Source: Bradyrhizobium tropiciagri (GTDB lineage Bacteria; Pseudomonadota; Alphaproteobacteria; Rhizobiales; Xanthobacteraceae). Taken from it: a DNA stretch of 64,000 nt. Positions within the stretch are counted from its first letter, which is position 1. Each line of letters opens with the position of its first letter. The translations under genes and the position numbers were made by a program. Positions 27,189 to 35,817 of the stretch are shown here, in pieces. The stretch is from the NCBI RefSeq assembly GCF_001189845.1, contig NZ_LFLZ01000041.1, positions 1-64,000 on the forward strand, read 5' to 3'. Below the pieces are notes generated by a model. It was not told where the DNA came from. It searched no databases and worked only from the letters and a program-made list of their open reading frames with translations.

Positions 27189-28193
27189 ATGTCCAGCATC
27201 GACCTTACCACCTTCTGGGCTGCCATTATCGGCTTTGCGGTGATGGCTTACGTCGTCATGGACGGGTTCGACCTCGGCATCGGAATTCTGTTCCCGAGCT
27301 TTGCGGTCGGCGACGAGCGCGACCAGGCCATGAATTCGATCGCGCCGGTCTGGGATGGCAACGAGACGTGGCTGGTGATGGGCGGCGGCGGTCTGCTGGC
27401 GGCGTTTCCGCTCGCCTATGCGATCATCCTTCCGGCCACCTATCCGTTGATGATCGCCATGCTGCTCGGGCTCGTCTTCCGTGGCGTCGCCTTTGAATTC
27501 CGCTGGCGCGATCCAGGGCATCGGCCATTATGGGACATTGCGTTCTGGTTGGGCTCCCTGGTGGCCGCCTTTGCGCAAGGCGTGACCCTCGGGGCAATTC
27601 TGCAGGGTATCCACGTTGTCAATGATGCGTATGCCGGCGGCTGGCTCGACTGGCTCAGCCCATTCAGCATCCTGACCGGCGTCGCGGTCGTGATCGGCTA
27701 TGCGCTGCTCGGCGCAACGTGGCTGATCTGGAAGACCGAGGGGACGAGCCAACGTCACGCACGCCGTGCCGCCTTCTGGCTCGGCGCCGGTACGCTTCTG
27801 GCGCTAGGAGCCGTCAGCGCGGTGACACCGTTTCTCGATTATGACTACTGGCGGCGATGGTTCGCAATGCCCGGCGTCTTGTTGACGGCCCAGGTGCCGC
27901 TGTTGGTGCTGATCTGCGCGGTAACCTTCTTCTGGAGTCTGAAGCGTGAGTTCGAGCGGCTGCCGTTCCTCACGGCGTTAGCACTCTTCCTGCTGAGCTT
28001 CATCGGGCTCGGAATCAGCATCTATCCTTACGCTGTTCCACGCGCGATTACGATCTGGGATGCCGCGGCACCGGTCGAAAGCCAGTTGTTCATGCTGGTG
28101 GGTGCCTGCGTGATTATTCCGCTCATTCTTGCCTACACGGGTTGGGCCTACTGGGTATTTCGCGGCAAGGCCGGCACCGCAGGATATCACTGA
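27189..28193 (+). CDS. cioB: Cytochrome bd-type quinol oxidase subunit II (CioB-like)
   Basis: 334 residues, nearly all membrane helices. The start TTFWAAIIGFAVMAYVVMDGFDLGIGILFP carries the canonical CydB DGFDLG motif, followed by WDGNETWLVMGGGGLLAAFPLAYA and GLVFRGVAFEFRWRD, all hallmark blocks. It forms the heterodimer with subunit I and has no heme ligand of its own. Its stop TGA overlaps the ATG of a tiny third gene (28193). Confidence 0.95.
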   Translation: MSSIDLTTFWAAIIGFAVMAYVVMDGFDLGIGILFPSFAVGDERDQAMNSIAPVWDGNETWLVMGGGGLLAAFPLAYAIILPATYPLMIAMLLGLVFRGVAFEFRWRDPGHRPLWDIAFWLGSLVAAFAQGVTLGAILQGIHVVNDAYAGGWLDWLSPFSILTGVAVVIGYALLGATWLIWKTEGTSQRHARRAAFWLGAGTLLALGAVSAVTPFLDYDYWRRWFAMPGVLLTAQVPLLVLICAVTFFWSLKREFERLPFLTALALFLLSFIGLGISIYPYAVPRAITIWDAAAPVESQLFMLVGACVIIPLILAYTGWAYWVFRGKAGTAGYH

Positions 28194-28306
28194 TGCAGGC
28201 GCGACTTCCGCTATGGCAACGGCTCGTGTGGTTGGCCGCAATCTGGATCGCAAGCGTTGTGGCGGTCGGCTTCGCCTCTGGCGTGATCAGACTGTGGCTA
28301 CGTTAG
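28193..28306 (+). CDS. DUF2474 small subunit-like peptide of the bd oxidase
   Basis: 37 residues, overlapping the cioB stop codon as TGATG, so it is translationally coupled. The sequence begins QARLPLWQRLVWLAAIWIASVV and has a single helix running to IRLWLR. This fits DUF2474, the short peptide found right after cioB in many proteobacteria and likely a functional counterpart of CydX. CydX-type peptides stabilise the heme-bearing dimer. Confidence 0.75.
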   Translation: MQARLPLWQRLVWLAAIWIASVVAVGFASGVIRLWLR

Positions 28307-28400
28307 CTCCCCTCCATTCATCCCGATTTCCAAACCGTCCCGCTTGTCGCGAAGCAGCGAATATAGCGGGAAAGCATCGTCGGCTTCGGCACGTTCCCAA

Positions 28401-29595
28401 ATGACACATACCGCGAATTACGATCTGACAGCACTCTGGACGATCTTTCTTTCCTTCTGGCAGCGAAGCATCCTGGACCTCACTGTCGGACACCTCATCG
28501 TTTCGATCGTCATTCTTGCAATCGCGGTGCTGATCCGGCGCTTCTTTAGCCGCACTGTCATCTCTCGTATCCACGCATGGTCTTCGGGCAAAGAAGGAGA
28601 CCTCAACCGAACGATCGTTGAGGCCCTTGCTCCTCACCTCCAGTCCATTCCAATCGTCTTGGCCATTCTTATTATCGGCGAGTTCATTCTCACCAATCAG
28701 AGGCTCAAGGACGGGCTCCTCCAGGTCGATCAATCGTTGATCGCATTCACGATCTTCTGGGCGTTGTTCGAGGTGATCGGACCGCTATGCGCGGTTCTGG
28801 ATGGCCGGACACCGATATTCAGTCGGGCCATGATCGGTTGGACGGTCAGGGTCGGACGCGCCATCATCGTTGCGCTGGGCGCTACCGCTATCCTGGAGGT
28901 CTGGGGCATTCACGTCGGACCGGTGCTGGCAAGCTTCGGGCTCGTCGGTGTTGCGGTGGCGCTGGGCGCCCAGAATCTCTTCAAGAACTTGATCTCTGGA
29001 GTCTTCATCATTGGAGAGCAGCGCTTTCGAAACGGCGATTGGATCCTCGCCGAAGGAATTGTCGAGGGCACGGTCGAGACCATTGGTCTGCGAACGACAA
29101 AGGTCCGTCGGTTCGATCAAGCGCCTGTATTCGTCCCGAACTCGTATCTGGCGGACAATGCCGTCACGAACTTCTCGCAGATGACGTTCCGCCGCATTTC
29201 CTGGATCATCGGGCTCGACTACAGCACGACCACCAGTCAACTCCGTGACATCCGTGACGCGATCGAGGCGTACATCCTCGGTAGTCCGGATTTCGTTCAC
29301 CCACCCGAAGCCGTGGCGTTCGTGCGAGTCGACAAGTTCAATGACTCGTCGATTGATCTCATGGTCTACTGCTTTACCCGCACCACGGTCTGGGGGGGAT
29401 TGGTTGAGGATCAAGGAGGAGCTGGCGTATGCCATCAAGGCGATCGTGAAAAAGGCTGGATCTGATTTCGCCTTCCCAAGCCAGTCGCTCTACGTGGAGA
29501 CCATTCCAACAGGGATCGAGCTGTTTCCTCACGACACGGCGCCGGGCAATGATCCGACGAACGGGATGCGGGCGGCTGTTCCGAAGGGGGGGTGA
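28401..29595 (+). pseudogene. MscS-family mechanosensitive channel, frameshifted at a G7 tract
   Basis: The N-terminal part has several membrane helices (LIVSIVILAIAVLIRRFF, IPIVLAILIIGEFIL, LIAFTIFWALFEVIG), then the pore-lining TM3 ASFGLVGVAVALGAQNLFKNLISGVFIIGEQRF, which is the MscS signature, and the beta domain VEGTVETIGLRTTKVRRFD..PVFVPNSYLADNAVTNFS. At seven Gs (29392-29398) the frame shifts and ends at 29465. The next frame continues DWLRIKEELAYAIKAIVKKAGSDFAFPSQSLYVE to 29595. Removing one G restores a full-length channel. The start at 28401 lacks a strong ribosome site; 28344 is an alternative. Slippage, decay and sequencing error are all possible. Confidence 0.8.
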
Positions 29596-29755
29596 CATGA
29601 ATCCCAGCATCCGCGGAGATCCTGCTCAGGAGCACCGGATCGAGCGTTGAACTGCGGGTCGCTGACCCTGTTGACGAATACTCGAGGCCCTGCCGGTAGA
29701 CCGAATTCCGCCAATCGCAGACGGTTCTCGCCGGCGAGTTAGCCGTCCGCGCTTT

Positions 29756-29858
29756 GGTCATTTTGGCCCGGAGATTCCGGACAAAATGACCTTTCAGCGA
29801 CATCGATTGTCATAACTGATTGAAATCACGGCGTTCGCGGTCTGGCACGTCGATTGCG
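29756..29858 (+). promoter_or_regulatory. Sigma-54 promoter module C
   Basis: -24/-12 element TGGCACGTCGATTGCG (29843-29858). Palindromes GGTCATTTTGGCC (29756-29768) and GGACAAAATGACC (29779-29791) start 87 and 64 bp upstream, 23 bp apart. The IHF-like core TAACTGATTGAAA (29813-29825) has its TTGA 23 bp before the -24 element. It drives the HdeD gene (start 29951) and probably grpE. Nothing else is coded in the 355-bp gap. Confidence 0.85.
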
Positions 29859-29950
29859 TTGTCGTCACTTGCAAGAATGTCGTCGTCTGCATTGCAGGGC
29901 CGGCCCGTGTGCAGCGAGCCACCAACAACTCAATCTCTGGGCAATTCATC

Positions 29951-30526
29951 ATGACGCAGACAACTGGAATGTCGGAACCGAGGCGAGCGTTCACGGGATT
30001 GATGACCGAAGCGCAAGGGAAGTGGGGTTGGTTCGTTGTTCTGGGCATTTTTGTTGTGCTGGGCTTCGGAGCTCTCAGCAATCTGCTATTGGCGACTATC
30101 GCAACGATCTTCTACATCGGCGTCTTGATGATCGTCGCGGGCGCTTTCCAGATCGTCCATGCGCTTAGGGTCAAGGACTGGCGCGGGTTCTTTCTTTGGG
30201 GCCTGGGCGGCTTTTTCTATGCCGCGGCCGGTATGACAATCGTTCTGGATCCAGCAATCGCTTCACTTGTCCTGACACTCATATTGGCCGTTTTCACGAT
30301 CGCGTCCGGCCTCATGCGCCTGCTGCTCAGCTTTAGAGCAAGGGGAGATCGTGGCTGGGGCTGGCTGTTTGCCTCCGGATTGCTCACCGCGATCGCAGGA
30401 TTGGCGTTTCTCCTGGGGTGGCCACTCAACAGTCTCTGGTTGCTTGGTCTGTTGTTGTCGGTCGACCTGGTTTTCCAGGGCTGCACGCTGATTGGCCTGG
30501 GCCTGCAGCTTCGCGATTCGCGCTAG
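29951..30526 (+). CDS. HdeD-family acid-resistance membrane protein
   Basis: 191 residues with six predicted helices: WFVVLGIFVVLGFGALSNLL, ATIFYIGVLMIVAGAFQIVHAL, GFFLWGLGGFFYAAAGMTIVL, SLVLTLILAVFTIASGLMRLLL, GWLFASGLLTAIAGLAFLLGW and LGLLLSVDLVFQGCTLIGLGL. The three repeated two-helix units are typical of HdeD (DUF308). In E. coli HdeD supports acid resistance at high cell density. An alternative start is GTG at 29909. It is the first gene after module C. Confidence 0.85.
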   Translation: MTQTTGMSEPRRAFTGLMTEAQGKWGWFVVLGIFVVLGFGALSNLLLATIATIFYIGVLMIVAGAFQIVHALRVKDWRGFFLWGLGGFFYAAAGMTIVLDPAIASLVLTLILAVFTIASGLMRLLLSFRARGDRGWGWLFASGLLTAIAGLAFLLGWPLNSLWLLGLLLSVDLVFQGCTLIGLGLQLRDSR

Positions 30527-30607
30527 ACAGTCGGCTCGAACTAGCGAGGATGCGCTCCTTTGACCGACCTTCATACGTCATATCAACGGCGAGACAGGAG
30601 AGCCGCC

Positions 30608-31258
30608 ATGACCAACAACGGCCCGCCCAAGAATCCTCATCACAACAGGCAGATTCACCCACACCACTCTCAGGGAGGGGCTCATCAGGCGGGGCATGAT
30701 GTAGAGAGGATGACGCTTGATGATCCCGCAACGGAAGCAGCCTCCGGATCGCCAGATGCTGCGAGCGCTCCGCCGGCCGCAGCAGAAGACGCACATGATG
30801 CTATTGCGCGGCTCGTGGCGGAAAATGTTGATCTTAAGGACCGCTTGCTTCGGGCGCTCGCGGACGCCGAGAATGTACGTCGGCGCGCCGAGCGCGAGTT
30901 GAACGACACACGGCAATACGCCGTGACCAGGTTCGCGGGCGATATGGTCAGCGTCGCGGACAATCTGGAACGCGCGATGTCCAGTCTTCCTGCGGCGCTG
31001 CGCCGCAATGCCGGCCCCTTCAAGACGTTTGTCGAGGGTGTGGAGCTTACCGAAAAGGAGCTGCTCCGATCATTGGAAGCGCACGGCGTCAAGAAGCTTG
31101 ATCCGACCGGCAGCCGGTTTGATCCTCACTTTCACGAGGCCATGTTCCAGGTCCAGGATCCGTCAGTGCCAAGCGGCACGGTCACGACCGTCGTGCAGCC
31201 TGGTTACGCGATCGGATCACGTTCGTTGAGGCCTGCGAAAGTGGGCGTGGCGAGCTGA
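30608..31258 (+). CDS. grpE: GrpE nucleotide exchange factor
   Basis: 216 residues from the ATG at 30608 with AGGAG upstream. The first 75 residues are low-complexity, rich in His, Pro and Ala. They are followed by the coiled coil IARLVAENVDLKDRLLRALADAENVRRRAERELNDTRQYAVTRFAGDMVSVADNLERAM and the beta domain with GVELTEKELLRSLEAHGVKKLDPTGSRFDPHFHEAMFQVQDPSVPSGTVTTVVQPGYAIGSRSLRPAKVGVA. GrpE releases ADP from DnaK. It is most likely a second, stress-specific copy paired with dnaK at 31882, because the usual housekeeping context is absent. Confidence 0.95.
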   Translation: MTNNGPPKNPHHNRQIHPHHSQGGAHQAGHDVERMTLDDPATEAASGSPDAASAPPAAAEDAHDAIARLVAENVDLKDRLLRALADAENVRRRAERELNDTRQYAVTRFAGDMVSVADNLERAMSSLPAALRRNAGPFKTFVEGVELTEKELLRSLEAHGVKKLDPTGSRFDPHFHEAMFQVQDPSVPSGTVTTVVQPGYAIGSRSLRPAKVGVAS

Positions 31259-31331
31259 AATGCCTGCTCGCTCCTAAAGCAGCCGCTCGACAGTTCCAAC
31301 GGCTTTAGCAGCGATGGCCTCTGACGGATGA

Positions 31332-31629
31332 CTACCTGTGCTTGGGAAATATCACAGTCATCACGCCTTCGTCGAAGTGCGCGTTTACTTTGTGAGCATC
31401 GACCGAACGAGGTAATAGCATCAAGCTCAAGACCCTCGGTCAACGCGAACCCAACCGCATAATCGCGGAGGTCCGACGACGTTGCCATCATCACGGCATA
31501 GCCTATCCCGCAGACTTCGATCGCAACGGGAGTCTCAACTGGAACAACACGAATGAACTCGCCGTCATCGCGATCGGTGAATGCAAGGCGTCGTACCGAG
31601 ACATTCAACGTTTGATTGGTCATTGTCAT
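31332..31629 (-). pseudogene. Fusion relic: 5' part of fdhD joined to 3' part of an Hsp20 gene
   Basis: From 31629 the minus strand reads TMTNQTLNVSVRRLAFTDRDDGEFIRVVPVETPVAIEVCGIGYAVMMATSSDLRDYAVGFALTEGLEL, the recognisable N-terminus of FdhD, the sulfurtransferase needed for formate dehydrogenase maturation. Near 31425 the similarity ends. In another frame the sequence then reads LLPRSVDAHKVNAHFDEGVMTVIFPKHR and stops at 31332-31334. This is the C-terminal beta strand region of Hsp20/alpha-crystallin proteins. So a deletion appears to have fused two genes that once lay on this strand between grpE and dnaK. Neither product would work. Confidence 0.75.
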
Positions 31630-31711
31630 TGCCCCGCGCTGGCTGACGATCTGATGTCGTTACCCGTTTAGTCAACGTTTCGGCTGAGGCATCATGCGAG
31701 CTTGAGCCAAT

Positions 31712-31815
31712 AGACATTTTGTCCGGCGCACTCCGGACAAAATGTCCAGCGTGCCGCGATCTGGCGGCGTAAGTCGTTGAAATCACGCGGGACGTGATGT
31801 GGCACATGTGTTGCT
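31712..31815 (+). promoter_or_regulatory. Sigma-54 promoter module D
   Basis: -24/-12 element TGGCACATGTGTTGCT (31800-31815). Palindromes AGACATTTTGTCC (31712-31724) and the perfect GGACAAAATGTCC (31735-31747) start 88 and 65 bp upstream, 23 bp apart. The IHF-like core TAAGTCGTTGAAA (31770-31782) has its TTGA 23 bp before the -24 element. It drives dnaK (start 31882). Confidence 0.9.
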
Positions 31816-31881
31816 CAACGGTAGTGGCGCAGGGCGCAAGCCGCACATAGTCGATCAACGAGAAAGTCAGAGGAGCGCGAT

Positions 31882-33780
31882 GTGGCAAAAGTGATCGGAA
31901 TCGACCTCGGGACGACTAATTCATGCGTCGCGGTCATGGATGGCAAGAACACGCGCATCATCGAGAACGCCGAGGGCGCTCGCACGACACCTTCCGTGGT
32001 GGCCTTCACTTCCGATGGCGAGCGTCTCGTCGGGCAGCCGGCTCGGCGGCAGGCGGTGACCAACCCGACCAATACCATCTTTGCGGTGAAGCGCCTGATC
32101 GGCCGCCGCTACGATGATCCGACGGTCGAGAAGGACAAGAAGCTCGTCCCCTACAAGATCATCAAGGCGTCCAATGGCGACGCCTGGGTCGAGGCGGACG
32201 GCAAGCCGTATTCGCCGTCGCAGATCTCCGCCTTCATCCTGCAGAAGATGAAGGAAACGGCCGAGGCCAATCTCGGTGAAAAGATCACGCAGGCCGTCAT
32301 CACTGTTCCTGCCTATTTCAATGACGCGCAGCGCCAAGCCACCAAGGATGCCGGCAAGATCGCCGGCCTCGAGGTTCTGCGTATCATCAACGAACCGACT
32401 GCGGCCGCGCTGGCTTACGGTCTCGACAAGAAAAAGCAGGCCAAGATCGCGGTCTATGACCTCGGTGGCGGCACCTTCGACATTTCCATTCTCGATATCG
32501 GCGATGGCGTGTTCGAGGTGAAGGCAACCAACGGCGACACCTTTCTCGGCGGCGAAGACTTCGACATGCGGCTGGTCAATTACCTGGCCGACGAATTCCA
32601 GAAGGAGCAGGGCATCGATCTGCGCAGGGATAAGCTCGCCCTTCAGCGGCTGAAGGAAGCGGGCGAAAAGGCGAAGATCGAGCTTTCAACCGTCACCCAG
32701 ACGGAGGTCAACTTGCCCTTCGTCACGGCGGATGCCTCTGGCCCGAAGCATCTTCAGGTCAAGATCACGCGTGCCAAATTCGAGTCCCTGGTCGAGGACC
32801 TCGTTCAGCGGACGATCGAGCCGTGCCTCAATGCCCTGAAGGATGCCGGGCTCACAGCGAAGGACATTGACGAAGTCGTGCTGGTCGGCGGCCAGACCCG
32901 CATGCCGAAGATCCAGGAGGTCGTGCAGAAGATATTCGGCAAGGAGCCGCACAAGGGCGTCAATCCCGACGAGGTCGTCGCCGTCGGCGCGGCAATCCAG
33001 GCCGGCGTCCTGCAGGGCGACGTCAAGGATGTGCTGCTGCTCGACGTGACGCCGCTGTCGCTCGGCCTCGAGACGCTGGGGGGCGTGTTCACCCGGCTGA
33101 TCGAGCGCAACACGACGGTTCCAGCGAAGAAGAGCCAGGTCTTCTCCACCGCCGAGGACAACCAGAGCGCGGTGACGATCCGCGTTTTCCAAGGCGAGCG
33201 CGAGATGGCTTCCGACAACAAGTTCCTCGGCCAGTTCGATCTCGTCGGCATTGCTCCGGCGCCGCGGGGCGTGCCGCAAATCGAGGTGACGTTCGACATC
33301 GATGCCAACGGCATCGTCAACGTCTCGGCCAAGGACAAGGGGACCGGCAAGGAACAGAATATCCAGATTCAGGCATCGGGCGGTCTGTCGGAGAGCGACA
33401 TCGAAAAGATGGTCAAGGATGCGGAGGCGCATGCTGCGGAAGACAAGAAGCGAAAGGAAGCGGTCGAGGCGAAGAACGCCGCCGAAGCACTGCTGCATGC
33501 AACGGAGAAGACCGTCACCGAGCATGGTTCCAAGCTCGCGGCGTCGGACCGTAGCGCGATCGAAAGCGCAATGTCTGACTTGCGCGAAGCGTTGAAGGGC
33601 GACGATGCCGCGACGATCAATACCAAGGTGAATGCCTTGCAGCAGCATTCGATGAAGCTTGCGGAGGCCGTGCAGAGCGCCGCGCAGGCGGCGCCTGGTG
33701 CTGCCCCGGGTTCAGGCGGAGACAATGTCGTCGACGCCGAATTCACCGAAATCGACGACGACAAGAAGAACTCGAAGTAA
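31882..33780 (+). CDS. dnaK: Molecular chaperone DnaK (Hsp70)
   Basis: 632 residues from a GTG start with GAGGAG upstream. The ATPase domain shows GIDLGTTNSCVAVMDG, the second phosphate loop VYDLGGGTFDISILD and the linker region DVLLLDVTPLSLGLETLGG. The substrate-binding domain follows (FSTAEDNQSAVTIRVFQGEREMA), and the C-terminus ends DAEFTEIDDDKK, the common EEVD-like tail of alphaproteobacteria. It is full length. It is driven by a sigma-54 module rather than by a heat-shock promoter, suggesting a second copy under other control. A GC-rich hairpin follows at 33786. Confidence 0.97.
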   Translation: MAKVIGIDLGTTNSCVAVMDGKNTRIIENAEGARTTPSVVAFTSDGERLVGQPARRQAVTNPTNTIFAVKRLIGRRYDDPTVEKDKKLVPYKIIKASNGDAWVEADGKPYSPSQISAFILQKMKETAEANLGEKITQAVITVPAYFNDAQRQATKDAGKIAGLEVLRIINEPTAAALAYGLDKKKQAKIAVYDLGGGTFDISILDIGDGVFEVKATNGDTFLGGEDFDMRLVNYLADEFQKEQGIDLRRDKLALQRLKEAGEKAKIELSTVTQTEVNLPFVTADASGPKHLQVKITRAKFESLVEDLVQRTIEPCLNALKDAGLTAKDIDEVVLVGGQTRMPKIQEVVQKIFGKEPHKGVNPDEVVAVGAAIQAGVLQGDVKDVLLLDVTPLSLGLETLGGVFTRLIERNTTVPAKKSQVFSTAEDNQSAVTIRVFQGEREMASDNKFLGQFDLVGIAPAPRGVPQIEVTFDIDANGIVNVSAKDKGTGKEQNIQIQASGGLSESDIEKMVKDAEAHAAEDKKRKEAVEAKNAAEALLHATEKTVTEHGSKLAASDRSAIESAMSDLREALKGDDAATINTKVNALQQHSMKLAEAVQSAAQAAPGAAPGSGGDNVVDAEFTEIDDDKKNSK

Positions 33781-33785
33781 CGCGC

Positions 33786-33805
33786 AACCGCGGGCGCGAG
33801 CCCGC
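33786..33805 (+). terminator. Hairpin after dnaK
   Basis: Perfect 8-bp arms CCGCGGGC and GCCCGCGG with a GCGA loop, 5 bp after the stop codon. There is no T tract, so termination may be partial and allow read-through to the DUF992 gene. Confidence 0.6.
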
Positions 33806-33946
33806 GGGGATCAATCGCGCGTTGCCCCGCCGTCGGGACGAAACGCCAGCTCTCAAGTGCTGGAATGCAATCCCGGCTGCGTCTTTTACTCAAACTTCAG
33901 CAGATGTCTTGAAGGCATTCCGCCTTCATTTTGTAGGAGCTTTCTT

Positions 33947-34435
33947 ATGCGACGACGTTCGACGGTCTTCACTGCCTTTGCCGGAGCAATGCTGGCCGCC
34001 CTGGTATCAACCGCGCAGGCCCAGCAGCCCGTTCAAAAGGTGCAAGTCGGCGTACTTGAGTGCAAGGGCGGCCCAAGCATCGGCTTTATCGTGGGTGCGG
34101 TAACCAATCTGGCGTGTGTCTTGCGCATCAACGGACTGCCCGAAGATTACTATATCGCGACGATTCAGAAGGTCGGTCTCGACATCGGCATTACCGAGAG
34201 CACCGCGCTTGCCTGGTCGGTGTTCGCGCCCATTGCCCAGCCCGGCCGCGGCGATATCGCCGGGACTTATGTCGGCGTCGACGCAATGGCTGCGGCAATC
34301 GTCGGCGTGGGCGGCAATGTGCTGCTGGGTGGTTCGAACAACAGCATCGCGCTGCAACCCCTGAGCGTGCAAGCGGAAACCGGCCTGATCGTCGCAGCAG
34401 GATTGGAGAGCATGACGCTGCAGCCGGGTCGATAG
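33947..34435 (+). CDS. DUF992 family secreted protein (2)
   Basis: 162 residues from the ATG at 33947 with TAGGAG 7 nt upstream; the open frame reaches 33659 but overlaps dnaK. Signal peptide TAFAGAMLAALVSTAQAQQ, then the DUF992 motifs VGVLECKGGPSIGFIVG, LACVLRI with the paired Cys, QKVGLDIGITESTALAWSVFAP, GTYVGVDA, GGNVLLGGSNNSIALQPLSVQ and MTLQPGR. It is a paralog of the protein at 6724. Function unknown; its place right after dnaK suggests a role in envelope stress. Confidence 0.85.
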   Translation: MRRRSTVFTAFAGAMLAALVSTAQAQQPVQKVQVGVLECKGGPSIGFIVGAVTNLACVLRINGLPEDYYIATIQKVGLDIGITESTALAWSVFAPIAQPGRGDIAGTYVGVDAMAAAIVGVGGNVLLGGSNNSIALQPLSVQAETGLIVAAGLESMTLQPGR

Positions 34436-34447
34436 CGTACCGAGACC

Positions 34448-34475
34448 GACACCGTTCGTCGGTGCGAACGGTGTC
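34448..34475 (+). terminator. Strong terminator hairpin after the DUF992 gene
   Basis: Perfect 11-bp arms GACACCGTTCG and CGAACGGTGTC with a 6-nt loop, 12 bp after the stop codon. There is no long T tract. Confidence 0.7.
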
Positions 34476-34518
34476 GTGCATCACCCGAATAGTCATGCTT
34501 TCTCGCCAGGGTTCTCAT

Positions 34519-35739
34519 ATGTTGAAGCGACTGTTGACGACGACATCTCCTGTAGTTTTCGCTGTCTTGCTGCTTGGAAGCGCATGCGTCATGCCGACGG
34601 CCGCGTTGTCCCAGGAAGCGGCTTGCTCTCAAGTCACGGCCGTGGAAACGCCGCCGCCGCCGTTGCCTCAATACGAGCAGCCCCCCGTACCTGCGCCGGG
34701 GTATCTCTGGTCTCCGGGATATTGGTCGTGGGATGAGGATGCCGGTGACTACTATTGGGTGCCGGGAACCTGGGTGCAGCCACCGCGACCGGGTCTGTTA
34801 TGGACCCCGGGCTACTGGGGCTGGCTTGCGGGAGCCTACATTTTCCACCCAGGCTATTGGGGTGAGCGCGTCGGCTTTTACGGCGGCGTCAACTATGGCT
34901 TCGGCTATTCGGGCATTGGCTACGAAGGCGGCCGCTGGGACCGTGGCCAATTCTACTACAACAGCACGGTCAACAATATACGCAACGTGACGATCAGAAA
35001 CGTCTATCAGAAAACCGTTATCGTCAATGAGACCGTGAACAACGTCAGCTACAATGGCGGACGAGGGGGCATCGAGGCTCGTCCGACAGCTGCGGACAGG
35101 GCCGTCGCCAAAGAACAACATTTCGCACCCACGCCGTTACAACGCAAACACGTCGAAGTGGCGAGCCACGACACCCGTCTGTTCAACAGGGCAAACAATG
35201 GGGCTCCGCCCGTAGTGGCTACGCCGCGTCCAGCAATCCTGAACGGGCGGGATATTGTTCGGCCGCACACGCCCGCCGAGGCCGCGCCGTCGAATACGGA
35301 CAAGCCTCGATTTGAGGATCTGAAGGGCACGCGTCCCGAAGACCCCTCGCGGCAGCGGCGCGAAGAGTCTCGACGTCCATCGGAAGCGCCGGCGCGCCAG
35401 TCGCCAGCGGGTGAAGGCGGAAAAGTTGCGCCTCGCGAACTTGACCGTGAACGGACGCCGCCGCTCGAGGCCGCCCCGAAATCTCTCGCCCCGGAAGAGC
35501 GAAGGCGTGAGGACATCCGCGTGCCGGAGGCAAGGCCGGAGTCCGCGCCGAGGCTGGAGCCTCGCCCCGAACCCATGGCTCGTCCGGCGGCGAGGCCGGA
35601 AATCGAGGCCAGACCTGCTGCGCCAGCCGTGAGGCCGGAACCGCAGAGAGAGGAAATGGCCGCTCCTCCGCGCCGTGGACCATCGGGAGAGGAGCGTTCC
35701 GGTGAAAGACCCGAGGAGCGGCGGCCCGAGCAACGCTGA
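34519..35739 (+). CDS. YXWGXW-repeat secreted protein with a Pro/Arg/Glu-rich tail
   Basis: 406 residues from the ATG at 34519 (34495 also possible). A signal peptide (VVFAVLLLGSACVMPTAALSQ) precedes several aromatic repeats, such as PGYLWSPGYWSWDEDAGDYYWVPGTWVQPPRPGLLWTPGYWGW, which match the YXWGXW repeat family, then glycine/tyrosine-rich GFYGGVNYGFGYSGIGYEGG. The second half is disordered, with repeated P-E-x-R-P-E-P-type units (ARPESAPRLEPRPEPMARPAARPEIEARP). Such proteins are periplasmic or surface exposed and their role is unknown. Confidence 0.75.
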   Translation: MLKRLLTTTSPVVFAVLLLGSACVMPTAALSQEAACSQVTAVETPPPPLPQYEQPPVPAPGYLWSPGYWSWDEDAGDYYWVPGTWVQPPRPGLLWTPGYWGWLAGAYIFHPGYWGERVGFYGGVNYGFGYSGIGYEGGRWDRGQFYYNSTVNNIRNVTIRNVYQKTVIVNETVNNVSYNGGRGGIEARPTAADRAVAKEQHFAPTPLQRKHVEVASHDTRLFNRANNGAPPVVATPRPAILNGRDIVRPHTPAEAAPSNTDKPRFEDLKGTRPEDPSRQRREESRRPSEAPARQSPAGEGGKVAPRELDRERTPPLEAAPKSLAPEERRREDIRVPEARPESAPRLEPRPEPMARPAARPEIEARPAAPAVRPEPQREEMAAPPRRGPSGEERSGERPEERRPEQR

Positions 35740-35817
35740 GCGTGACGCGGGCGATTCCTGTCAGGCAAGCGGCGCCTGAAACATCGTTGAAGAAGAGCGT
35801 GCAGAGGTTGGAAGGTC

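Noticed and set aside
29798..29811. Third palindrome CGACATCGATTGTC in module C
   Set aside because: The arms are 5 nt apart, not 3 as in all other boxes, and it has no counterpart in the other modules.
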